A stretch of 64,000 nucleotides of DNA from Sphagnum compactum (lineage: Eukaryota; Bryophyta; Sphagnopsida; Sphagnales), in contig OZ234504.1 in NCBI GenBank assembly GCA_965153455.1, positions 4,402,001 through 4,466,000 of the forward strand. The letters run 5' to 3'. Of this stretch, positions 47,350-60,330 are shown one piece after another (the stretch's first letter is position 1; the number at the start of each line of letters is the position of its first letter). The position numbers were made by a program, and so were the translations under genes. The notes beneath the pieces were generated by a model. It was not told where the DNA came from. It searched no databases and worked only from the letters and a program-made list of their open reading frames with translations.

Positions 47350-47403
47350 ATGACCATCAAACGCTACCCCCCAAGAATATGTGGGCTAGTGTTTGATGGT
47401 CAT
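47350..47403. repeat. 17-bp inverted repeat next to the 30-bp array
   Basis: ATGACCATCAAACGCTA (47,350-47,366) pairs with TAGTGTTTGATGGTCAT (47,387-47,403) at 16 of 17 positions. The CCCCCC/GGG inside the loop can extend the stem. GGTGTTGAA flanks it on both sides (47,342 and about 47,411), and the arms use the same CCATCAAA word as the array. Confidence 0.85.
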
Positions 47404-47419
47404 TGAAATGGTGTTGAAT

Positions 47420-49038
47420 ATCATCCATAGAAATATATGAATGAAAATTAATCAATTCATCCCTTAGAATTCATGGATGTTCATTCATGGAATCTTGATG
47501 AAATATGACTATAGATGATAATTGATAGATGAAATTTACTTGAAGGTACCATTTGTTTCTTAGGACTGCAAGGATCAAATGAATATGACAAGTTACAACA
47601 ACATAGATTTATAGTAAATGTTCCTAGTTTTTAGATTCTAAAATGTTGTGGAATCTGTTCTAAGCAACAACTATGGTATGTGATCCATGTTGAAAATTAT
47701 TTAATTATTGTGTCATCAACCAAGGGGGATGAATGACACAAAGTTCATTTTGTCACCAAATATTGTTTTCATCTTGAGGTCCTATTTCCAAAGGTGAAAA
47801 TTCTTATAACAAAACCCTGAGTGTCCATTTTTGCCTAGTATTGCAGAGATTTTTTTGGGACAATATTTTTATTTTCTTAACAAAAAAAATTGAGAAATTT
47901 TTGGAATTAAAGAAAACATACTTGACTAATTTTGTTAAATTTTTAAATAACCTACTTTTCTATATAAAAATTTGAAAAGAAAAAAATCCTTGTTCTAGTG
48001 ATCATTCTCTTTTTTCTGAAGTTTAAATTCAAACAAAATGCATTCTAAATGGTCTTAAGAAAAATATAACTACCATCACAAGGGCAAGGGGTCAAGTGCC
48101 ATACAAGCCCCATTGTAAATTGTGGCTTAGGGCACACAAGCCAACTGATTTAATCCCAAGAATTACTGAAAGCTGTCAAAATGAAAGCTAGCAAAATTTG
48201 GCACGAAAATACTGGTTAATTACAGTTTTTTGTTACATACTGGGCCCCAGTTTTGGAAAGTGAGGATCAAAACAGGAGACAAGAAGAAACCCTCAAACCC
48301 TAAGAACCCTTGTTCAGGACCCCAGCCCCTATTTCAGGAATGCCCTCAACCTATGGCCTTACCTTACTCCTTCAATCAAGCCTTGTTAAAATGAGATCCT
48401 GCAACTGATACCCAAGTTCATGAATCAGTACTCAATTTTTCTCACACTTCACAACTACATTCAATTTCAGGCTGAAAAAGTGGTTAGGGGGTCAAACTAT
48501 GGACCAAAGACAGGGTGACTTTATGACGAATAGCTCTTTTATGTGATAACTTTATTCCGTGTTAGTTTATGTGAGTCTGTGAAATTGCAAGAAACATACA
48601 ACTATAGATCAATTAAATATGCCTAGGAGGGTGGGATTGGACAGTTTTTAAATATCCATTCATCCACTTTGACCCACTTGTGATCAGAAGAATGGTTTCA
48701 TCCAATAGCCTTCCATGTACAGTGATTGAATATATTTTAACAAAATTGTGTTTTTGAATATAAAGTAATTGACCACTTAAAGTGGGAAATGGGTTGCCAC
48801 ACAACATGAATCCCATAAAACATGGAGTAATGTTTGGATCAATTTCAATTAGTAATGTTGTGATTGCATTCACATTTTGATAGGGGGAAATTGTGACATC
48901 AATATCCACACCTCAAGGCTATGGCAAGTATTAAGTATAATTTGTGCGAAATCTCACAAGACATAATTAGAGCATGGTTTGATGGTCAGATCTGATATTC
49001 ACAATGGTTACAACAATGGGTGTGCTTATTGTGTGGTT
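47420..49038. other. AT-rich intergenic DNA
   Basis: A minus-strand frame of 98 codons at 48,613-48,909 is the longest, with no domain I recognise. 48,230-48,540 has phrases loosely like 11,290-11,600 (GGGCCCCAGTTTTGG, CAGGGTGACTTT), perhaps another dispersed repeat. Confidence 0.35.
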
Positions 49039-49080
49039 TGTGGGGGGGGGGGGGGGGGGAGGTGTGGGGAGAGAGTTGTT
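49039..49080 (+). repeat. Poly-G run followed by purine-rich DNA
   Basis: About 19 consecutive G, then AGGTGTGGGGAGAGAG. Runs this long are rare and G-quadruplex prone. Similar runs occur at 23,287 (G) and 50,494 (C). Confidence 0.85.
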
Positions 49081-49443
49081 ACCAGTTGTCCTTCGTGTTG
49101 ATTGAATGGTGCCATCATCATGTTAATGGTGTTGTCAAAAGTAGTTTGAGTATGTAGGTAGATTCCATTAGAAGAGCTACAAAATTACAATCCTTTTCCA
49201 ACACTGGCCAAGGAGATGAGGCTACATGTTACCTTCGTGCCTTTCACATACTCTAGTAGCCTACCTTGGTGGGATAAAAATTATATGATTTTTAGAAATG
49301 CTGAAATTTTTTAAATTTTACTTTTCTCAAAGAACACATTTTTGTGAAGGAGGATGAAAAATGTTTGGGAAAAATCAGTTAATTTTCAGGCAAACATGTG
49401 CTGAAGCTGCCCCTGCACAAGAGTGGTGTGCAATTGAAGTCCT

Positions 49444-49446
<3 letters not shown>

Positions 49447-49477
<31 letters not shown>
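49447..49477 (+). repeat. (GT)n microsatellite
   Basis: About 15 uninterrupted GT units. Confidence 0.95.
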
Positions 49478-49478
<1 letters not shown>

Positions 49479-51516
49479 CTTTAGATAATGATCCTCTTTT
49501 AGTCTCTCATGGATGCAATACCTAGACTTTGATGTCCCTAGAGAACGGGCCATTTGTGTCTCATTTTTGCTAGGTAAGCCATCATTTACTTGGGATCAAT
49601 TCTAGGCAATTATAGAGTCAAATTAAGTACCTAATAAGGTGGCGCTTCCTTTAAGGTTTGCATTTTTGTGCGTACGAGGTTTAAGTCAAAAACCAAAAGA
49701 GGTTGGATATATTTGAGAATGTCACGAAACATTTGAAGATGTGCGTTTGCTTGGAACAAATTTTATTTTGGAACATGAAATGCAGCAAAAGAGGGCAAAT
49801 GTTTGTTGGGAAACATTTTTTTAATTCATAAGTCTCATGACAACCACACTATCTCATTTACAAAGGGCATTCCTAATAGGAAACTCCTTTGTTGTTATTA
49901 AAAAGTGTGTTGTCACTACTTGATCATGTGGATTGTTTGGTATAAAGTTGGCACTCTAGAGAAGGTATTGGTAAGCTCAAATTTCCACTTAATCGGTAGT
50001 CATTCTAATGTTGGCCTCTTTTTCACATTTTTCCCAATTTAAAGAAGGTGTGGTGAAATGAGGAAAACCTTTGTATAATTAACCTAACCACCCAACCCCC
50101 TTACCCACTCACCCCACCCACCCACCCAAACCCACCTAGCCAACCAACCCCCCCCCACAACGCTCTTCACGCCTTTCCCCTTTGAGAGAGGCCAGAGATA
50201 GACAGAATAAGAATAATAATAATAATAACGTTTATTAGATTAGAATGGTTGGTTGACAGTGCAAAAATAGGGGGAGGATGCAAAATTTGTGGGTGACAAT
50301 ATTAAATAATTAGAGCTAAAAATACCCAAACCCTTGGTCAAAATTAAATAATTAATAGCCAATAATAACCAAACCCTTTTTTTGTGTTCATCTCAATTAT
50401 CTCCAGCTGGAAAAACTATTGGTCAGTAATTCACTTTACAATATTAGCTAGTGGGAGTGAAGAGCTGATCTGTACTTACTACTTACTTTTACCCCCCCCC
50501 CCCCCCTCCGGACCTCGTCATACGAGAACGGGATTTTTTGGCAAACCGGGCAGACCGTAAGTCAGAACCAGGATCCAACAGTCAATAGAACCTACCAAGT
50601 AGCCAAACACGGCCAGAGTGAACCAGTCCCCCCAACACTGCACCAGTTGGCCGTTCTGTCCAGAGGATGGGCCACGTTTCTTCATCCACTTTCACTCAAT
50701 TAAAAAGAGCCTTTAATGCATGCATGGGGATGCATATGGGATCATGTAGCATTTATGGGATGATGATTTGTTCAAGTCTTCATCAAGTTAGGCTTTAAGA
50801 TTTAGTGATACACAAGGTTCAACAATATGAGATCATGAGTGACATAGGTGGCAAAAGATAAGTTCTTTTACTAGCAAATTTTTGGCAAATTTTGACCTAA
50901 AAAATAATCTTTTGACTTATACTATGGATATTTCATGGAAAAAGTAGGGCAAATTTACCAAATTTTGAAGAAAATAAAATCCAAATTGCCAAAATCTATT
51001 GATAAGGTCTAATAGGTAGCTAAGAGTTTATATTGATTATGTTCTTTATTTACTTTCATATGTATTAAGTAACCAAATTTGGCTAAATAAATTTCTGGGT
51101 GATTACCACTTTAACTATTTCACAAAATCCTTAAAAGAAACCCTTGTCCTTAAAAAACCTTTGGTCCGATAAATCTAAGGTGCCTGTGCTTGGTGTGGGT
51201 TTAACAATGCTTTTGAAAATACTCATAAACCATCCTTACTTGGAAAACGAGTCTCTTCATGGGATTGATCAAATCAATAATTTGACAAACCTTAATATTT
51301 ATGATACAATCAGTTTTTCATTTGTCATGTGGAATATCTACTAGTCATTCTGCTTAGAAGGGATGTCCCAATTCCACCCATATAGTTTGTTCTGTAGAAA
51401 ATATCCCCACATGCACCTCAAAAAAACATCTTGACAATTAAGCCAAATCCTTGAAATCATCCAGTGATGATGTCATTTGCAAGCAAATCCTAGCCTAGGA
51501 AAATGTCATCTACAAA
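49478..51516. other. Intergenic DNA with short simple repeats
   Basis: (AAT)n at about 50,211-50,228, poly-C at about 50,493-50,507 and a CCCAC-rich stretch at 50,090-50,160. No gene is seen. A weakly coherent plus-strand reading at 49,600-49,860 could not be assigned. Confidence 0.4.
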
Positions 51517-51890
51517 TGGTTAAGTCCAAAAAGATGCAAATCAATACCAAGGGTTCAAGGATGAAGACAAAATATACCCACACCTTTACAATTTGCTTCT
51601 GCCTCCTAGATGTACTGCCATCACAAACTCAACCAAAAGTTAATTCTACTCAATAGTTCAAAAATGAGCAAACCATATAAGATGCAACCATAACAAAGTG
51701 GTTAAGTCCAAAAAGATGCAAATCAATACCAAGGGTTCAAGGATGAGGGTCTAGATCATATAGACATCCTTACAATTTACTTCCGCCTCTCGGGTGTACT
51801 GCTAGATCACATACTCAGCCAAAAATCAACTATTCTCAACATTACAAAAAATGAACAAACCTTGTAAGATGTAACCACAACAAGATAAAT
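51517..51890 (+). repeat. 182-bp tandem duplication, SINE-like
   Basis: The units start at 51,518 and 51,700 with GGTTAAGTCCAAAAAGATGC, followed by AATCAATACCAAGGGTTCAA in both. They end with AAGATGCAACCATAACAA and AAGATGTAACCACAACAA. GTGGTTAAGTCC and GGGTTCAAGGAT, about 40 bp apart, resemble pol III A and B boxes, so the pair may be a tandem dimer of a tRNA-derived SINE. Confidence 0.75.
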
Positions 51891-51914
51891 GTAGTTTACA
51901 TCCGTGTAAAGCTT

Positions 51915-54785
51915 CATTTCAAAGCTTCATTTGCATCATCCCCATATTTTGATTTGGTGGGTTTTAAATCATCCCCATATTGGTTTTTGGTTGCTTTCGT
52001 ATCATCCGCAATTTGAATAGCACTTGAAGCCTCTACATTAAGCTCTCAAAGGTTGCACATGAAATGGCTAAGTAACTTTTTGGAAATTGTGACAATTTCT
52101 TCAGAGTTGTTTGCATGATCATGTACTAATTTATTTGATAGCACCTTACTCAACAACTCACCTGCACCTTTAGATTTCACATTCAACCCAACTATGGTAC
52201 ATGTAAACTTGTCAGGGGAATTTGCTTTAGATTTGGATAGTGGTGACTTACCCCCTGGGCTTCGAATTTTTGTTGTGCCTTCTTGGGCTACATTAAGTTG
52301 TGGCTAACCAACAACAACTGCAACATTCTTTGAGTCTTGATTAATAGCCTCCACCTCACCTATAAAACATATTAACAAGGACAATTGATCAAAAAATGAA
52401 CATGTGTCCAAATAACAATAATCAAATGTGTGTTTTTTGAATCTCAAAGTTAGGTAGAAGTGGGGTATTCTATAACACTACAATGTGGGAAATGGACAAT
52501 TGATAGGCTATGAATGGTCACTTGGCATATCACACATGTCCAAATTACAACAAATGGAAACTATTTGAATTCAAAAATTGCAAAAAAAAAAAAAAAAATG
52601 TACTTGAAATAGCTTCACCTATGGCAGGTTCACCATTGACAAGGTTCTCATCTTTCAGCTCCTCATCTAATTTTCCAAGAAACTTCCTATTATTTGATGG
52701 TGGCTCCCCACTTGTCTGCCCTTTTTGTTGTAGACATGCATGTCAGGGAGATACAACTAGGGAATAAGCTAGGGATCACCCTTTTTTTTAACCACCTTTG
52801 GTCCAGGTGTCATGAGTTTCAGATTAGCCTTGGGGGCAAAACACTCGTGTGTGACTTTGTGAGAGAAGCAAAAGCAAATTGTGTCATTGGCTTGGTGCAT
52901 GAAGCAACTCTAGTGGGACTGCTTTCAAGTGGACTAGTAGAAAAAGTTTTTGATGTCTCCATTCCAATAGATGATGGGTTTAATCTACAGAAACAAAGAT
53001 TAACTATTCCAAATATAGGTGATTGGACCTTTGGACCTTAAGAACCTTGTACATTGCAACTTAATTCCATTGTTCAATATGAAAGCAAAATAAGAACATG
53101 AATTTCAACTCAATGCAAATTATAGATTGCACTAACCATCTGACTTTACATCAAGTCCACTTTTTGCAACTTCCATCACACTGGCCACCATGTTTCTTTG
53201 CAAGTCTTCGAGGTTCATCTCCTTTGCCAATTCTTGCATCTCCTCATCTGCTTCTCTAATTCCCCAACTAGCCCATTAGTGTGGGTGTAATTTTTGCTTA
53301 CACACACAACATTTGATGGAATCCTATAACATTATCAAGGTAAAAGGGATGGAAGGTGTGTTTGCAACTAGTGACTGCAATGACATCACGATGAAACCAT
53401 TGGTTGCATGCATAGATGATGAAAAAGGTTCTTACATTGTCATTTGTAGGCTTTGCTAGATGGAAGATGGGTTTAGGTCATAAACACATATCGCTCCTTT
53501 TTTCATTGCATCCATTTGAGAGCAGACAATCTCCTTTTTCTTCATTAGTTCTCCACTTTCTCATGCAACCTTCAACAACTTTTGTTCAGTCATTTCAATT
53601 TCCTCATTTGCCTCTTTGAACAAGGTCTCACATCGAAGGGCCCCCTGAGACCTATCTATTGTTATAACCTTAACAATTTTCAACTCATCCTCCAACTTGG
53701 ACTTCTATTGCTGGAAGTAACAACCATTGTCCATTTCTTGTGAATTGGTTGCAAAGTCTATGGATGGCTGCTTCGCCAATGGAGTGTCAATGGTTTGCTC
53801 CAATTTTGGCTTAGTAGCAGTTTGGTCTAACCCAAATCATGTTTGCAGTCAAGATCTAACCTTAAAAGCTAAAGCATCATGAATAATGCAATAATCAAAA
53901 ATTGGAAAAATTCATTTTTTTTTTTGGTTGCTTTCAAACATCAAAGTTTCTCTATATAAAATAGTGATTGATTATATGTACATATTTGCAATTGTGCTGG
54001 TTGCTGGTTCAATAGATTTTGGAGTGTAGCCTCTATTACACAGACGTTTTCCTCAACCGAACATTGCATTTTATGAAAATCCATATTAAACTTCAAGCCA
54101 AGTAGATGATCTTGCAACTTTCTCTTCTTATTTTCAAGTTGCTTCAATTGAACCTTGTTTAGCTTCCACATCTAATGTTTAAGTTCAAAATATTTCTCCA
54201 CATTGTTAATATCTTCAGTAAAGACATATTTCCTTCTAGGAGTGCTTTGATTTGAGATGTTTGCATCCTTTCCTTCCTTCTGAATTACAACTCCTTCTTA
54301 TAACCCATCTTGAGATCACTGTGACCTTTCACTGAAATCTAATCTTTCAACTTTGGGCTGCTTCATTGTGATGCAGTGCTGATGTCTTTTTTTACAATAG
54401 CAACAATAGTTACAACCCCATTAATTGGATGGCCTTTCCGTTCTGCTATCCAACCTTTCACAAACCATACCATCAACTCATTGTTGGTGATATGGCCTAT
54501 GCCATTGATCTTCCAATAGAGGGTTTTAATTATTTCCTTATTTCCTCAGTGAGTAACGGGTGGTGGACTTGTTTTAACATTACTAAAGACTTTGGCAATA
54601 TTTGATATAGTCACATGTTCACCCATCAAGTCGTGTTTGGGGTTGAACCCTTCAGCTAAGAGCTATTTCACCTCCTTGAAAAATTTGGCATCTTGTAGTT
54701 AGTAATCCACCCAAGCCCACTTGGGATATTTTTATCAATGTCCCTTTTTGGCTTCCTTTCCTTCTCTTCCTTCACCATGACTATT
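51915..54785 (-). pseudogene. Unrecognised multi-exon coding remnant with coiled-coil parts
   Basis: I do not recognise the protein. On the minus strand, 54,700-54,370 reads coherently with few stops (LLAEGFNPKHDLMGEHV, KINGIGHITNNELMVWFVKG). 54,171-53,941 is Lys/Glu/Leu-rich and coiled-coil-like, and 53,250-53,130 reads MQELAKEMNLEDLQRNMVAS. The clearest gene structure is at the 3' end: exon 52,715-52,604 (112 nt) ends in phase 1 at a GT donor, and the next exon starts at 52,359 after TTTTATAG. Joining them gives EAIS-S-EVEAINQDSKN and a frame running to about 51,918 with only two internal stops. At about 53,350 SCKHTFHPFYLDNV recalls a degenerate zinc-binding segment. In-frame stops indicate a pseudogene. 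It could be a broken host gene or a transposon-encoded protein. Confidence 0.45.
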
Positions 54786-54959
54786 ACCTACAAAAGGAAA
54801 TGGATAAATCTAATAGTATTTGGGTTATAATCTATCAACTATGAATGTTAAAATAATTGAAAAAAAAAGTATATTAGAATGTTTAATCAGTATTGCAACA
54901 TCAACAAGGAAAATCAAATGTACCTACTTGTAATTACATGTTATTCTACATATATATGT

Positions 54960-56985
54960 CAAGCATTTTGTAGTTGATTAACCACTGACCTAAAAGGAGT
55001 CAAATTGCTTTCTAAGCACAATAGGTTTCTAAAAGCAAGTTAGCACTTACTTGAAAATACCTAGATTCATAAAAAAATGTGTTAATCACATAATGTAACA
55101 CATGTCAACAAACCAACATTGTTTCAATGATAAAACATGATCACGGACATATTTTCTTACTTCTTATTAGAGACAAATGAAAAAGAAAAATATTACCTGT
55201 ATTGAGCACATACAAAGATGAGAACCCTAAACTAGTCAACAATTTGGCATATGTCCCATCTTCTAAATCAATGCACCTTGATGAAAATCATGCAGACTAT
55301 TTCAAGCCAATAACTAATTAGCCCACCAATTGTTCATTTCCTTAAGATAGCGATCATGATAAATAATTAATGATTTTTAGCAATAACCCTTTTGACATCA
55401 TAATGTCCTAACCTATGTAGTAGCACTAGAATACATGCCACCAGTTCTTTCTTTTTTTGTTTTTTCATCAGAAGCATCGAAGGTACTTTGACATCAATCA
55501 AATATTCAACTACAAGGAGCAAAACAATTTGTGACTATTTGGAAGCACTTTGGTAGTACCTAGGTTGAACCAAACCCTATTGCAACTAATATTAATATTC
55601 ATAATGTCCATCTAGTATTCTTGAATGCATAAACACAACCAACATTTCTGCACTTGAAAAGTAGCTTACTTATAGACTTGAATGTGCCTACTTGTAATTG
55701 CTAATGCCAGATATAAAACATTCTGCAAATGATCAACCCCTGACTCCAAGGGGTCAAAGTGCTTTCAAAGTGTTTTCAAAGCACTACAACTTTACAAATG
55801 TAACTCAATTCGCCAAGTTGAAAGTACCTAGTTTTAGTTCAAGAATATATTAGTCCCATGTAACATTATACTTCATGTAGACATTTAACCATGGAAGGTT
55901 AAAAGGGTCAAAATGCTATTTAATGTGAGGATTGTAACCTACTTTACAAAACCATCCTAGCCTTTTGAAAGTACAAAGTTTCACTACAAAGAGTTGGTGC
56001 TGTAATAAAGTATTTTAAAGACAACCCAAGCATTCAAATGAAAGGGTCAATATGCTTTGCTAGTAGTAACATTACAAAAGCATCCAAGTGATAATATTGA
56101 AAATCTACGAATAATATTCTTGACTAGAAAAACACAACCAATATATATACAATTATAAAGCTTACTTACCAATTTCAATTTACCTACTTGCAATTGCTAG
56201 GTTTTTTGCACAATGTACATTACTTTGTGAATGATCAACCATTGATTTCAATGTTCAAAGTGCTTTGAAACCACTGCTACAACTCAATGCCAACTTGAAA
56301 GTACCTAAATTCAATTCAATAATGTGTTAGTCCCATGTTGTAAAACTTCACATAGACAATAAAAAAGGAATGCTAACTAATGTGAGGACTGTAACTCACC
56401 TTACATAAGCATCCTAATACTTTGAAAGTTCCTAGGTACAAGGAGTCACTAGTCAGTGAACTATGCAATAATATACTCTACAAAACTAAACCATCAATTA
56501 AAGGGCTCAAAGTGTTTTGGAAGCGATAACTTACTTTACAAAACCATGTAAGCACTTTGATGGTACCTGGGTTGCCTATACAAAGAGAGAGTGGTGTAAT
56601 GAAATACTATGAAAACAACCTATCATTCAATTAAAGAGGTCAAAGTGCTTCATTAGTAGTAGCTTACTTTACAAAAGCATACAAGGCCTTTGAAAGTACC
56701 TAGGTTTAACCACATTGTGCTTGGACCATGTAATGATACTACTTTGCATAGGACTAACCACTATATAAGGGGTCAAAGTCATTTGAGAGCATTACAACTT
56801 GCTTTATAGAACCAACATAACACTTTTCAAAGCACTTGGGTTACACTGCAAGCTATTACTCATGTAGTAGAATACTTTGCAAACCAACAATCATTAAATA
56901 GAATGGGTCAAAGTTCTTTGCAAGCACAACCTACTTGATAGAAGCAATATAGGACTTTCTAAACCTAACCTACAACCAATTATGT
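54960..56985 (+). repeat. Tandem array of about 134-bp units
   Basis: GGGTCAAAGTGCTTT-like words recur at 55,752, 55,906, 56,045, 56,253, 56,504, 56,638, 56,771 and 56,906. The last four are spaced 134, 133 and 135 bp, with longer gaps where units are rearranged. Each unit also holds CTTACTTTACAAAA.CAT, TTTGAAAGTACCTAGGTT and TGTAATGAAATACT. A first degenerate unit is near 54,990. It lies between two minus-strand coding remnants and could be intronic. Confidence 0.75.
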
Positions 56986-57119
56986 CTTGCTTCTTAGTGC
57001 TTTTCAAATGAACACCCACTTTTTGCAGGAACCTCTCTTGCTTCAATACAAGGGAATACTCCTGATGATTAAAAAAACACCTATAAATAGAGTAATAATA
57101 ATATTATAGAGTCTAGTTG

Positions 57120-58170
57120 TTTAAATCTAAAGTTCAAATGATGCAAGTTGAAGTTTTGGGAATAGTAGATTTACTAATTGGCTGGGAGCTTTGGAACACA
57201 TATCTAGCTCCTTGATGTTTCCATAGGCTACAAACACATACGTGACATCTGTTTTTGTTGCTCCCCATTGGTAGCATGCCAATAAGTAGTTTGTGCTTTG
57301 TGCCACCCACCATTCACATATCAGTAAGAAGATAAATTTATAGAGCCAATGTAGGACCTAATGTACTAGCCATGAAACAAGGCACAAATTGAAGCTTGAA
57401 AGCTCTTGATGGCTAATAGGTTGGGTAACCAGTGCCCCAAATTGCTACAAAATTGTGTTGTAGATGGTTTGCATAATTGCTCTGGAACTCCCCATTAGCA
57501 TATTTCACTTGCAAAGGACTCACCACATATGATGCTAATGGGCAGTGTGAAATAATAAGAAAATTGGGCAAATAAAAAAGACAAAACAAGAATGCAAAAT
57601 CCCACCCTTTACATAGCCATGCGTGTAAAGCTAACATGATTAACATAGTTTTAGATTAAAACATTAGGCCTCATGGAGACATTGGATCAATTACTTGGAG
57701 CCTAAAACATGTTTTGACAAATCTAGGACTGGTAGTTAGTTATAATGGTTCTTTCTGCAACTAGAGGAAATAATGCCCCCAGTGCCAAATGGTGTTGGAA
57801 CATTTCCAACTAAGTCATCAAGCAAGTATCAGACAACTTTCTTGGGCATCCAATCTCATGTAATCTCAGATTGGATGTAACAAATTCATAAGCCTACATG
57901 CAAATGTTTCAACTTTGTTTGTAATGATCAACAATTAAAGCACAACATAGTTTCATGAATGGAAAAATGACTACTATTATGGACTTTGGAGCTTATAAAC
58001 TTCACCAGATTGAAATCTCTTTGATGGTGTAAAAGCGCCTTCTGAACATATCTACAAATTTTACCAGTACAACCCACAAATTGGTCAACACCCAAGTTAC
58101 CAAATAGTTTTGCTTCATAACACAATTCATTGTCCCCAAGTTTAATACCCAATACAAGAAGGTACAATTT
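57120..58170 (-). pseudogene. Unrecognised minus-strand coding remnant
   Basis: The minus-strand reading 58,167-57,928 (ELCYEAKLFGNLGVDQFVGC, then LVKFISSKVHNSS) and 57,646-57,413 (VKYANGEFQSNYANHLQHNF, IWGTGYPTY) look like protein sequence rather than random translation. Stops and frame changes separate them, and a further scrap reads WHKAQTTYWHATNG near 57,290. I cannot name the family. The shared orientation with the 51.9-54.8-kb remnant and the intervening tandem repeat suggest parts of one old transcription unit, or two elements of one family. Confidence 0.35.
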
Positions 58171-60199
58171 GAAAGATGCTTAATATGGATTTGGGGCACC
58201 TAAATATCATAAAATCGAAGAATGGAATCTAGTGCTATGGTAAAAAAAATTAAAGATTACACAGATGGCATTAAAATGGCATACAATGAGCTTCAAAGAA
58301 CTTCAACATGATGATTAAATTCCCTTGTATATGCCTTGGAAGCACTAAACAATGAAAAAATCTTCACCCAGAGTACCAACTCACCTGGAAGAAATCAAAA
58401 TAGGGTGTGCAATATAGCTCTGGACACTATGGGAATAGAAGTAATCAAAGGTCAACTCCATTCACATTTTGACACACAATGTGGTGGAAGGAGGATAGGA
58501 GGTAAAGAGTTCAATTTCATACACAAGGATTTGAGACTTTCCATACATTTTATCAACAAAAAGTGGCAGATTGAAATGACTGGGAATTGAACTAACTTTT
58601 GTAGGTTTAGAGCTTATGGAATTTACCAATTATAAATCTCCCTTATGCTAAAACTTTTCAAAAATCCTGCAAATACCCAAGTAACCCAACAAATGGGTAA
58701 GAAAGTGGAAACTATTGGGTAAGAATTGGGTAGATTTTTTGGAGCTGTCTACCCCAATGGGTAAGAATTATACATTAACCATCATCATAAAACTAGGGAC
58801 TAAGGACACCAGTGCACATTATCCTTCATACTTTCATGAAGGATGTACAAGCTTTCCACCCTTTTTTGAGTTATAGTATTAAGGTGTAAAAAACCCTAAT
58901 GTGATGGAAACATATCTTGACTACACATATAAAAAGATGCACTAAAAGAAATCTTGTCCTTTACAACCAAAAAATCAATGACTAAATGTTTTAAACGACT
59001 AGTAATTGACTATAGTAATAGGATATTACTTTAAATCTTATGTGTAAAAAATTTATAGACATATATTAGTGGTGCATTTGATTAGTAAACAATGACGTGG
59101 TAACAAGAAGGATGATGTTGTTTTTTCATTACAAGTTTTCATTCATATGGCATCCACGATTAATGACAAAATGACGTGGATGTCTAAAATATCATATGAA
59201 AATGTGACTAAAGATAAAATCATTTCAAATATAATTCAAGAATGATTATGCAAATGACATGGACAAAATGATGTGTCATTACATACATAATGTGATCATA
59301 AAATTACTTTACAATGAGTCAAAAATGATTATTAGTATAAGTTTACACATAAGGAATTACGACATGTAAGGAATTAATTTCAACTAATATTATACACATA
59401 AGTAATATAAAAACTTTGATTATATTTTCTTGAATATACTTGATATATGATGCATTTAAAAATATTTTATATGAGTAAATTAATTATTACACCTTGAAAT
59501 AAATTTTATTGATAAAAAATGATATTTAAAAAATAAATTTTTATATTATAATTTTAAAAATAAAATAGAAATGTAAGATGTGGTAAATATATAATTTATT
59601 TTACATTAAATCTTTATCATCAATTTAAGTAAAACATTATATAATATATGTACATAAATAAATATTACACAATTATATTAAAATATATGTGTAAAATTGA
59701 ATAAAATTTATAATTTCAAAAAATAAATATTTAATATTAATAATTATTCTAAGTTATATTAAAATATTTGAATTAAATTTGTAAATCAACTTAATATGAC
59801 TAATATAATAAAACTATTATTATGATATATTTGGAAAAAAAAATTATATATAAATTCATAAATCAAATGAAGGTTTAAGATATGAAAGATATATTTTATT
59901 TATTCTTGTACTACCCACAAAGGTTTTTCCATTTCCAAATCATGTGTTTGAATTTATTTTTTCCAAAGAATGGTCATTGAAATATCATTCAATAACAAAA
60001 TTCAAATATATTTTTTTGAAACTAATTCACATTTTTACATATATATAATAATTTGTGTGCAGTATTGAAGGAAATTTATGAATAAGTTTTCAATTTTTTC
60101 ATTTGGACAATTATCAATAAGATATGAATCATCAAATTTAATGTTTTGTGTAATGTTTAAATGAAGTATGGTCCAAATAAAATAAACACTAGATTATTT
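58171..60199. other. AT-rich intergenic DNA, extreme at 59,400-60,100
   Basis: A plus-strand frame of 84 codons (58,336-58,590) has no motif. 59,400-60,100 is almost entirely A and T with TTTATA/AATATT words. Confidence 0.45.
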
Positions 60200-60330
60200 A
60201 CACAACAAGTGCAGTGGCTTGGTGGTAAAGGAATTCAATTCCATCCTTGGGGTCCAAGGATCAAATTTCACATGACATTATTGTGGTCAATGATGGAATG
60301 TTGACCGAATATTCTATACCTAATTAAACT
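60200..60330 (+). mobile_element. Possible tRNA-derived SINE
   Basis: TGGCTTGGTGGT (60,215-60,226) fits the pol III A-box consensus. GGATCAAATTTC (about 60,258-60,269) fits a B box after CG-to-CA and CC-to-TT decay. The spacing of about 43 bp is normal for tRNA-derived SINEs. The 3' end is not defined. Confidence 0.45.

Noticed and set aside
52694-53041. A plus-strand 115-codon open frame.
   Set aside because: It lies opposite the minus-strand remnant, whose phased exon overlaps its start; it has no recognisable motif, though it remains possible.
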